From an uncultured Pseudomonadota bacterium (GTDB lineage: Bacteria > Myxococcota_A > Bradymonadia > Bradymonadales > GCA-2716585): a DNA stretch of 45,174 bases. The notes beneath the pieces are model-generated. The model ran no database searches. It was not told the origin of the DNA and saw nothing but the letters and a program-made list of their open reading frames with translations. Below, in pieces: positions 24,772 to 33,700 of the stretch (position 1 is its first letter; each line of letters starts with the position of its first letter). The position numbers were made by a program, and so were the translations under genes. The DNA lies in contig CAKZKQ010000430.1 in NCBI GenBank assembly GCA_937123825.1, positions 1 through 45,174 on the forward strand, given 5' to 3'.

Positions 24772-27700
24772 ATGCATGGATTTTGGCGATCATCGACGTG
24801 GTTTGGGGGCGGCTGGCTGGTGTGCTGCGCACTGTGGCTGATCAGCTGCGGTGGACCCGGAAAAGACACCAGCTGGCCATTGGGAGACGTGCCCCTGTCC
24901 GAGTCTCCGTTTGGCGCCCCCCAGGGACCCTCTCACATGGGCTCTGCAGACGATGGCGCCGGTGATGCGCAGCGTCCACCGCCTGAAAATGGGGCGCCCG
25001 CAGGCGGTTTGGGGTTGGTCAACGCCGTCGAACCCCGGGTTTTGTCTCAGACCCCTTCGGGAGACTTCAACGGGGTGCCCACCGAGATCACGGTGGTCTT
25101 CAACCAGCCCATGGTGCCGTTGGAGTCGCTCGAAGAGCGCCAGCCGGTGGAGATTTTGGAGAGTTCCCCAGCGGTGTCTGGAAGCCAGCGCTGGGTCACG
25201 CCCGAGATCCTGCGTCTGGTGCCCGATAAGCCGCTCAGACGCGCCACCCGCTACACCTTCACCGTGCCTGCCGGGACCACCTCGGCGACCGGTCAGGCCA
25301 TGCTGCAGCCCCACCAGTGGAGCTTGGACACGCTGCGCCCCCGAGTCGATGGCATCTCGCCAGGCCACGCCGAACAAGGCCTCTTGTGGCCCGACAATGT
25401 CTGGACCGTGCGTTTCAATCAGCCCGTGGACCTGCAGTCCGTCAAACGCCACACCAGACTTGAGGTGCAGGGGCAGCCAGCGCCCTTTTCTGTCTTTCAA
25501 GCCCCCAGCAGCCCCGATGTCGTGGTCATCAAGCCCAACTCACCGCTGCCGATCGACACCCACACCAGCGTCGAGATCAGCCCCGGCGTCAAAGGCCTTG
25601 AAGGTCCCGGCACCATGGCCTTTGCCGCTGTCTACAGAGGGCAGACCTTTGGACCGCTGGAGATCACTGAGGTGCCTTGTGATGGTGGGGAGTGTTATTG
25701 GGAGGGTTCGATCAAAGTGGGGTTTTCGTCGCCGCTGGCGGCAGGGGTGGCCAAACACGTGAGGCTCCAAGGGCTTTCGGGGGACATCACCGTCAGCGGC
25801 CGCCACATCTACGTCACCGGTAGAAATTGGAAGCCTGGGCGCAAAGGGACGCTCATTGTGGGGCCTGGTTTGGAAGACGTCTTTGGGCAGAAGCTTGGCA
25901 AGGCGCAGCGTTACACCCTCCAGTTGGCCAACATCTCCCCTGATTATTATGTCCGCCAGTCCACCGGAGGGGTGATGGCTCCCAGAAGCCCACGGACCAT
26001 CAAAACCGAGTGGACCAGCATGGGGCGCGCGCACATTGATCTGGCGCGCTTGACCCCCAGGCTGGCGGTGTTGGCGCAAGAGCGGTTTGACGACTTCAAC
26101 GATGTGTTTGGGGGAGAGCTTCAGCCGCAGGTGTCGCAGAAGAACTGGCCCACAGGCGCAGGCGTCAACAGAACTTCGACCAAAGCCTGGTCGCTGGCCC
26201 CCGTGGTGCCGCCGGGAAAGACTGGCGTGGTGCTGGCCAGAGTGTCTCACCCCAAAGACGACTACCACACAAAGCATTTTCTTTATCAGGTCACTCATCT
26301 GGGCCTGATCACCCACACCGACGGCGCCTCTACCCTTGTCTGGGTGGTCCTGAGGGACAAAGGCGAGCCCGTGTCGGAGGCCAGGGTGGAGCTTCGGGAT
26401 GGTTCGGGCGAGCTGTTGTGGTCGGGGTTGAGCGATGCGCAGGGGTTGGCGCGCGCGCCGGGGCGTCAGGCCCTCGGGCTTGGGGAAGACACCAACCTCT
26501 ACGTCCTGGCATCGCATAAAGGCGATCTGGCCTACGTCCGACAAAACGCCAAGCTCATCAGCACCTCGTACTACAACGGGCGGCCTCAAAGGGGCTCGCC
26601 CATTGAACCGACGGTGCAGGGGGAGATCTACACCGACAGAGGGCTCTATAAGCCCAGCCAAACGGTGCACTTGAAGGGGGTTGTGCGCGAGTTGACCCCC
26701 ACTGGCCCCAAGAATCCAGCCTCCAGGCTTCCCAGCGGCGCCAAAGTCTCCATTCAGGTCCATGACCCTCGTCATCGAACGCTCTTTGATGAGCCGTTGC
26801 AGGCCTCCATCAGCGCGTTGGGGACCTTTGAGGCCACCTTTGAACTGGGGGCGCAGGCCCCATTGGGGAACTACACCCTCAACGCCACGCTTGATGGCGG
26901 CGGCGCGGCCCAAGAGGCCTTGATCGCCGGATGGTTTGAGGTGGGGGCGTTTCGCGCCCCTCAGTTTGGGGTCAGCGTCACCCCCACCAAGACCCACAAC
27001 CGCGCAGGTCAGGGCGCAGAGGCGCTGGTCGAGGGGCGATACCTCTTTGGAGACCCCATGAAGGGCGCCATGGTCCAGTGGCAGGTGACCCGACAGCGCC
27101 TTGAACTGCACCAGTTTCTGGATCTGTCGCCCGCTCAGCGTCAGGTGCTCGACGGTTTTGTCTTCAGGGACAAAGTCGGGGTCGCGGACCAAAGCCCGTC
27201 TCAGAGCGGCACCGGAAACCTGGACGAGCAAGGGCGCTTGAAGGTCGAGATTCCCGCCAGCCTTGGCGCTGGGATGTTTGAGGTGTCGGCCGAAGTGGTG
27301 GGCGCTGACCGGCAAGCTGTGACCGCCAGGACAAGGGTGCGGGTTCACCCCGCCGACAGCTATGGGGGGCTGCGCGTGCCGGGGCGGATCGTCCTGGCAG
27401 GCTCGGAGGTTGAGGTCGAAGCGCTCCTTGTGGGCACCGACGGTGAACTCAAGGACGGTGTGCCCATGACCGTCGCCCTGGAAAGCACCAGACATTGGGG
27501 GCAGCCCGGCAAGGTCGTGGCGCAGTGTGCGCTGATCAGCGCCTCCAACCAACCCTCAAAGTGTGTCTTCAAGCCCAAGGCCGCCGGCCAGTACGTCGTG
27601 CGCCTGATGAGCCAGGGCTCAAAAGGTCAGACCATCAACATCACCGACGGTTTGATGGTCTACAGCGCCACCTCCGCGCCTGGCCAACTCGACTTCAAGT

Positions 27701-30579
27701 TTGAACAAAGCACCTACAAGCCCGGTCAAACCGCGCGTCTCATCGTACGCGCCCCCGTCCCTGACGCCCACGTGCTCATGACCGTAGACCAGGAACACAC
27801 CGTGGTGCACAAAATCGTTCAACTCAACGGACACCAGGGCGTGCTCTCTTTCCAGGTGCCCGGTGACGTCGGCGCCAGCCTCTATGTCACCCTGACCATG
27901 GTGACAGGCCGCCGCAAGCTCCCCTCGGGAGGCTCGTGGAAGCCCGCCGTCCGCACCGTGACGCGCAAGCTGCCCATCTCCACCGAACGCCACGATCTCA
28001 GCGTCGAAGTCCTCCCCGACACACTCAATGCCCAAGCTGGCCAGACCCTCAACGTCGAGGTCGTGGTCCGCGACTTCGCCCAGGCCCCGGTGCCCAACGC
28101 CGAGGTTTCCCTTGCCGCTGTCAATCAAAGCCTCTTTGCCGCGCGCAACGTCAACCCCAGCGCAGGCCTGTGGGGCCACGCCTTGCCAGACCCGCGCCGA
28201 AGATTCTGGGTCGACTTTCCACACCAGCACGGCACCGTGAACAACATCGGCAATCTTGTCTCCCCAGAGGATGAAACACAGATCCAAGATCTGGGCGATG
28301 GCCCCAGCATAGCAGGCTCCGCGCGCATCAAAACATTCGGCAAGCGCCCCCACGCCCACCAACACCCCTCCGCTGGATTCGCCCTGGTCCTTGGCAGCCA
28401 GGGCGAATCCCACCACCTGCCGTTGATGGCCAATCCGGGCCCTGCAGCCACCAACCCGCGCCCCGGAGCCCCCAGCCCCCTCTTGCCACGGCAAGACTTC
28501 AGAGGGCTCGCCCACTGGAGCCCCTCGCTCAAAACCGACGCCAACGGGCGCGCTAAAGTCTCCTTTGTGCTCCCCGATGACCAGACCGCCTGGTCCCTGG
28601 TGGCCATCGCACTCGAAGGCGACAAGCGCTTTGGTCGCGGCGCGTCTGCGGTGCAGGTGGCTCGGCCGCTGCTTGCCCGCGCCGCCTTGCCGCGCTTTGC
28701 CAACCCCGGTGACCGCTTTGACGCCGCCGTCATCGTGCACAACCGCACCGACCAACCCATAGAAGCCACTGTGGGGCTGAACCTTGGCGACGCCGAGCCC
28801 GGGCGCGGCCTTGCGGCGGCCAAAGAGGGGAGCCTGAAGGCTCGCCAGATCAAGCTGCCCGCAGGCGGCGCAGTGGAGGTGGCCTTTGATGTGGTGGCCC
28901 AGCGCCCCGGCACCACGTCGTTGACCTTTGATGTGCGCGCGCCCGGCTTTGAAGACGCCGTCAAAGTGCCCCTGGAGGTCATCGTGCCGGTCTCCACCCA
29001 GACCGTGGCGGCCTACGGCGACACCACCTCGGCCCGCGCCTACCCCATGATCCCCCCCGGCGCCGTTCTCCCCGATGTCGGAGGTTTGGAAGTGAGCATG
29101 GCGTCCAGCGTGATGGTGGGTCTTGAGGGCGGTTTGCGCTATCTGGCCCAGTATCCGCACGGAAACCTGGAACAAATCACTTCCCGCGCGTTGCCGCTGG
29201 TGGCGCTCAAAGGCTTTGCTGACAGCGCTGGCATTTACGACACCCCTCCCCAGGAGTTTGTGCGCGCGGCCATCGACACCCTGGAGCGACACCAGCGCAG
29301 CGATGGTTCTTTTGAGCAATGGGGTGCAATGGGCGACGCCAACGCCTACGGCAGCGTCTACGCCATGCACCTGCTGATGTTGGCGCGCGACCAGGGGCAC
29401 GCGGTTGATGGGCAAACCTTTCAAAAGGGATTGAAGTTTCTAGAGACCCAGGTCACGCGCTCCCAACACACCGCCGCGGCGTATATGGCCTGGATCCTGG
29501 CCGAGCACGACAAGCTCAAGCCTGCGTCGCTGGACCGCCTGACATGGTCGCTCAACAGGATGCCGAGCGCGGCGGTGGCCTTTATGGCGCTGGCCGCCCA
29601 CCGCATGGGCGACGCCGACCTGCGCCGCCAAGCCATCTTGCGCCTGACCAGCCAGGTCCTTGAGACCTCCACCGACGCCCACTTTGTCGAGTCCGATCAA
29701 TACGCCGCTGGTCTGCGCCAGAGTTGGCACTCCAACACGCGCACCGGCGCCATTGTCCTGCTGGCGCTGCTCAAAGCCCACCCAGAACACCCGCTTGTCC
29801 CCAAGCTGGCCCGCTGGCTCCTTAAAGTGCGCCGCAACGGCCGCTGGAGCAACACCCAGGAGAACGCCTGGGCGCTCGTGGCGCTGGGGCGCTATTTCGA
29901 CATCCGAGAGGGCGACGAGCCTGACTTTAAAGCCCGCGCCTGGATGGGCGACGAGGCGGTCTTTGAGGCCGCTTTCAAAGGCCGTCACTTTGGATCCCAC
30001 ACCTTCAAAATGCCCATGGACACGCTGATGTCGCGCCGCAACGGCGATGACGCCATCCTGACCGTGTCCAAAGAGGGCACAGGGCGACTCTACTACGCCA
30101 TGCACATGTCCTACGCGCTGGCCTCGCGCGAACTCACGCCCCGCAGCGCTGGCTTCACCGTCAAGCGCGACTATCGGCTCTCAGGTCAGGACGCATGGCA
30201 ATCCGACATGTCCCACCGGCTTGTCTTTCCCGCTGGAGCCTATGTGGAGGTTCGCCTCACCGTGGAGGCCCCCCAGGAGCGTCACCATGTTGTGGTGGAC
30301 GACGCGCTGCCGTCAGGCCTGGAGGTGGCCGATGACCGATTGAGGGGCACTGGCCAGTTCCCCGGTCGTGTATGGCCAGGGGGCACCGTGCACGCCGAGG
30401 CGCGCGACGAGCGAGTGCTCTTTTACAGTCATCGGATGAACCCGGGAACGCACATCTACACCTACACCACCAGGACCACCACGCGCGGTGACTTTGCGCT
30501 CCAACCTGCGCGCGCCGAAGACATGTACACTCCCGATCTCTTTGGCCACAGCGCCTCGGCGACCTTTGTGGTCGAATGA
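24772..30579 (+). CDS. Alpha-2-macroglobulin family lipoprotein lacking the thioester Cys (paralog 1)
   Basis: A 1935-residue lipoprotein: the lipobox LWLISC gives C26, followed by a Pro/Gly spacer. An Ig-like (Big_5-like) pair begins near residue 90 (NGVPTEITVVFNQPM). The macroglobulin (MG) domains follow, including the MG2-type YTDRGLYKPSQTVHLKGVV. A variable, Pro/His/Ser-rich, bait-like stretch lies at about 1163-1243. The A2M domain follows directly (HWSPSLKTDANGRAKVSF). At the thioester position it reads YPHGNLEQ with N1465 in place of Cys, so it cannot form a thioester. The helical thioester-domain fold continues, then a C-terminal receptor-like domain (DDALPSGLEV). Family members inhibit proteases in the periplasm; E. 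coli YfaS-type proteins also lack the thioester. It is the first of a tandem pair with the gene at 30794. No pbpC, the usual partner of bacterial A2M, is in the window. Confidence 0.92.
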   Translation: MHGFWRSSTWFGGGWLVCCALWLISCGGPGKDTSWPLGDVPLSESPFGAPQGPSHMGSADDGAGDAQRPPPENGAPAGGLGLVNAVEPRVLSQTPSGDFNGVPTEITVVFNQPMVPLESLEERQPVEILESSPAVSGSQRWVTPEILRLVPDKPLRRATRYTFTVPAGTTSATGQAMLQPHQWSLDTLRPRVDGISPGHAEQGLLWPDNVWTVRFNQPVDLQSVKRHTRLEVQGQPAPFSVFQAPSSPDVVVIKPNSPLPIDTHTSVEISPGVKGLEGPGTMAFAAVYRGQTFGPLEITEVPCDGGECYWEGSIKVGFSSPLAAGVAKHVRLQGLSGDITVSGRHIYVTGRNWKPGRKGTLIVGPGLEDVFGQKLGKAQRYTLQLANISPDYYVRQSTGGVMAPRSPRTIKTEWTSMGRAHIDLARLTPRLAVLAQERFDDFNDVFGGELQPQVSQKNWPTGAGVNRTSTKAWSLAPVVPPGKTGVVLARVSHPKDDYHTKHFLYQVTHLGLITHTDGASTLVWVVLRDKGEPVSEARVELRDGSGELLWSGLSDAQGLARAPGRQALGLGEDTNLYVLASHKGDLAYVRQNAKLISTSYYNGRPQRGSPIEPTVQGEIYTDRGLYKPSQTVHLKGVVRELTPTGPKNPASRLPSGAKVSIQVHDPRHRTLFDEPLQASISALGTFEATFELGAQAPLGNYTLNATLDGGGAAQEALIAGWFEVGAFRAPQFGVSVTPTKTHNRAGQGAEALVEGRYLFGDPMKGAMVQWQVTRQRLELHQFLDLSPAQRQVLDGFVFRDKVGVADQSPSQSGTGNLDEQGRLKVEIPASLGAGMFEVSAEVVGADRQAVTARTRVRVHPADSYGGLRVPGRIVLAGSEVEVEALLVGTDGELKDGVPMTVALESTRHWGQPGKVVAQCALISASNQPSKCVFKPKAAGQYVVRLMSQGSKGQTINITDGLMVYSATSAPGQLDFKFEQSTYKPGQTARLIVRAPVPDAHVLMTVDQEHTVVHKIVQLNGHQGVLSFQVPGDVGASLYVTLTMVTGRRKLPSGGSWKPAVRTVTRKLPISTERHDLSVEVLPDTLNAQAGQTLNVEVVVRDFAQAPVPNAEVSLAAVNQSLFAARNVNPSAGLWGHALPDPRRRFWVDFPHQHGTVNNIGNLVSPEDETQIQDLGDGPSIAGSARIKTFGKRPHAHQHPSAGFALVLGSQGESHHLPLMANPGPAATNPRPGAPSPLLPRQDFRGLAHWSPSLKTDANGRAKVSFVLPDDQTAWSLVAIALEGDKRFGRGASAVQVARPLLARAALPRFANPGDRFDAAVIVHNRTDQPIEATVGLNLGDAEPGRGLAAAKEGSLKARQIKLPAGGAVEVAFDVVAQRPGTTSLTFDVRAPGFEDAVKVPLEVIVPVSTQTVAAYGDTTSARAYPMIPPGAVLPDVGGLEVSMASSVMVGLEGGLRYLAQYPHGNLEQITSRALPLVALKGFADSAGIYDTPPQEFVRAAIDTLERHQRSDGSFEQWGAMGDANAYGSVYAMHLLMLARDQGHAVDGQTFQKGLKFLETQVTRSQHTAAAYMAWILAEHDKLKPASLDRLTWSLNRMPSAAVAFMALAAHRMGDADLRRQAILRLTSQVLETSTDAHFVESDQYAAGLRQSWHSNTRTGAIVLLALLKAHPEHPLVPKLARWLLKVRRNGRWSNTQENAWALVALGRYFDIREGDEPDFKARAWMGDEAVFEAAFKGRHFGSHTFKMPMDTLMSRRNGDDAILTVSKEGTGRLYYAMHMSYALASRELTPRSAGFTVKRDYRLSGQDAWQSDMSHRLVFPAGAYVEVRLTVEAPQERHHVVVDDALPSGLEVADDRLRGTGQFPGRVWPGGTVHAEARDERVLFYSHRMNPGTHIYTYTTRTTTRGDFALQPARAEDMYTPDLFGHSASATFVVE
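28762..29060 (+). repeat. Gene-conversion-like tract, copy 1 (in macroglobulin 1)
   Basis: These 299 bp match 34832-35130 with only seven mismatches by direct comparison, and 28873-29054 is identical over 182 bp. The flanking parts of the two genes are far more diverged. The tract encodes a beta-sandwich region just before the thioester domain (VGLNLGDAEPGRGL to SARAYPMIPPG). Confidence 0.93.
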
Positions 30580-30793
30580 GCTGGGTTCTGCCCTGCACAT
30601 CATCAAAGATTCGAGTGTTTGTCCCCACGACAAAGAGTCTGCGTGATGGTTGGCTTATTGATGCCATCAACTCGGTCTGGTGGGGTGCATCAGGCAAAAC
30701 CCAGGCGTTCTTTTGCGTGCTTTGGTGCAAAAAGAGATCGTCTGGCGTGTTCGTGCGTTGACCTCTGCCCGATGGATTGTTGAGGAGTCCCTG
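30580..30793. other. 214-bp gap between the macroglobulin genes
   Basis: No gene is supported here. It holds a short TTTGTC/GACAAA symmetry near 30619-30635. No strong terminator or promoter could be picked, so co-transcription of the two macroglobulins is possible but not shown. Confidence 0.4.
30782..30787 (+). promoter_or_regulatory. Shine-Dalgarno GAGGAG for macroglobulin 2
   Basis: GAGGAG is 6 nt before the ATG at 30794 and selects it over an in-frame start at 30680 that lies before the lipoprotein signal. It resembles the site of the upstream paralog. Confidence 0.7.
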
Positions 30794-33700
30794 ATGAACG
30801 CACCCTGTCGGTCTTTTGGATGGTTTGCTGCGGGTTTGTTGGCCCTGGCGATGTGGTTTTCTGCGATGGCAACGGGCTGCGGAGGCCCGGGGTCTGATGC
30901 TGCTTGGCCTGTGGGCGAGGTGCCTGTGTCGGCGTCGCCGTTCTCGGCTCCGTCTCCTTCGGAGTCGGCCAGGGGGGCTGCGGCTGCGCCAGACAATCAG
31001 CCTGCGGAGCCGCCAAACGGGGTGTCGGTGCAAAACGGCCCGCCTGTGGTGGAGCACCCCGCGCTGGCGGTGCGCGCCGAGAGCCCGGCCGGAGAGTTCA
31101 ACGGGGTGCCTCAGCACATCACGGTGACCTTCAATCAGCCCATGGTGCCGCTGGAGTCGCTCGAAACGCGTCAGCCCAAGGACGTGCTGATCACCAAGCC
31201 CGCGTTGACCGGCCGCTACCGCTGGATCACCCCTGAGACGCTGCGCTTTGAACTCGACAAGCCTCTAAAGCGCGCCACCCGCTACACCTTCACCGTGCCT
31301 GTGGGTGTCACCTCAGCGGTGGGCAAGTCGTTGGAAAAGCCCCACACCTGGAGCTTTGTCACCCAGCGCCCCCAGCGCATGAGCATCACGCCCAGCCGAA
31401 CCTCCCACGGCTACATCTGGCCTGAGAGCCTTTGGACCGTCACCTTCAACCAGCCCGTGGACCCCAAATCGGTCAAGCAACACACGGTGCTGAGCGCTGG
31501 CGGTCAAAACCTGCCTTTTGACGCCTACACAGGCCCCGGAGGCCCCACCACGGTCGTCATCAAGCCCGACAAGCCCTTTGCGATGGACACGCTCGTGTCG
31601 CTCGTCATCAAGCCGGGCGTGCTCGGCACCGAGGGCCCCGAGCCCATGATTTACGAGGCCCGTTGGAGCGGGCGGACCTTTGGACCGCTTCGGGTCAATC
31701 AGTCGCCCTGCCAGCGCGACTGTCATTGGGGCTCCAACCTGTACATGTCCTTTTCATCGCCGCTGACACCCGAATCCAAGCGCCACATCAAGGTCACCCC
31801 GGCGCCGACATCTGCACCTCAGATCAACGCCCACGGCGTCTATCTTGGAGGGCCCTGGAAGCCCGGTCAGAAGGTGACGGTGGTGGTCGGGCCCGGGGTG
31901 ACAGACATTTTTGGCCAGAAGTTGGGCAAGACGCTGCGCTACGACATCCAAATGATGAACATCCCCGCTCAGGCCTACATCCAGGAGCGCATCGTCGGCG
32001 TCATGGAGCGCAGCCATCCTCGTCAGATCGCCGCCCAGTGGACCAGCGTCGCTCAGGCCAAGATCGAGATGGCGACCCTGGAGCTTGACCAGATCGTTGG
32101 GGCCCATGAGCGCATGCTTCAGGGCAACGAGCCTTTTGGTCCCCAGGTGGAGGCCAAAGTGGTGCTCGACGGTTGGTCTACTGGCGGCGGGCTTAACAAA
32201 ACCTCCTCCAAGCCGATTCCGCTGGGCCGCGCCGTCCCCAAAGGCAAAACCGGGATCGTGGCCGGGCGCCTTGTCGGGCCTTGGAACAATTATGGCCAGC
32301 AGCGCTTCCTCTACCAGATCACCGACCTGGGGATCTCGGCCTACTTTGATGACCAGGAGATTTTGGTCTGGACGACCTCGATCGATCGGGGCAAACCCGT
32401 GGCCAAGACCCAAATCGAGCTTCGCGACACCCAGAACAAGGTGCTGTGGAGTGGGCAAACCGGCGCCGATGGCCTGGTGAAGGCGCCTGGAATCAAGGCG
32501 CTTGAACGCAGTCACGGACCGCTCTACGTGCTGGCCAGTCGCGGCGACGACCTCGCCTATGTCAAACTCGACGGCAGCGGCGCGGTGCATGGTTGGGCGA
32601 CGTCCTATCGGCACCACGCTCAACCCGACAAGTGGCTCCAAGGGGCCGTCTACACCGACCGGCATCTCTACCGGCCCGCCAGCAAAGTCCACATCAAAGG
32701 CGTGGTCCGCGTGCAAACCCCCAGCGGTCCCGATGGGCTGCCGCCCGAAGCGCTCGACGACGCCCTGGTTTCCGTCAACATCCTCGATGCGCGCCGCCAA
32801 CCCATCTTTGAAAAGCCCCGTCAGGTCGCTTTGAGCCGCCTGGGCACCTTTGAGACCACCGTCGAAATCGACCCTGAAGCCTCACTGGGCGTCTACCAGG
32901 TGTACGCGTCGTTGACCGAGCCCATCGCGGGCATCCAGCACGGCAACATCGTGGGCTCTTTTGAGGTCCGCGAGTTCCGCACGCCCCAGTTTGAGGTCAA
33001 ATTGACCCCGACCAAAGAGGAGATCATGGCCGGGGAGGAAGTCGAGGTCGAGATCGAGGGCCGTTACCTCTTTGGTGGCCCCATGCGCAACGCCCAGGTC
33101 ACCTGGACCGTCCGCAGCCAACCCCTGTGGCAGCGGCGGCCGCCCAACGTTGACCCACAGATTGCTGCTCGCCTTGCCCAGTTCACCTTCGCCTACGGCC
33201 ACGGCCAACCCCACATGCCCTTCCAACAAGCCCGCGGCAAGCTCGACGACAAGGGTCGCCTGAAGATCAAAATTCCCGCCGCCCCAGGGGGACGACTGCT
33301 GCAACTGACCGCTGAGGTGACCGACGTCGACCTGCAAACGGTCTCAAACGGCACCGCGCTGTGGCAGCACCCCGCCGAGTTCTACGGCGGCATTCGTCTG
33401 CCCCAGCCCATGCTCAAGGTCGGCGCTGAAAGCGACGTCGAGGCTGTCGCGGTGGGCCTCGACGGCAAGTTCAAGGCCGACGTGCCGCTGACGGTCATTG
33501 TGGAGCACCGCAACTACGACCCCCAGACCGGCGCCTCCAAGCCCAAAGAGGTGGCCCGATGCGACCTCAAGAGCACCGCCACCGGCCCCGTGCGCTGCAC
33601 CTTCAAGGCCACCGAAGCCGGTCTCCACACTGTGCGCCTGGAGGCCAGCGACGCTCAGGATCGCAAGGTCGTTGCGTCGCTGAATTTGAGCGTTTACGGC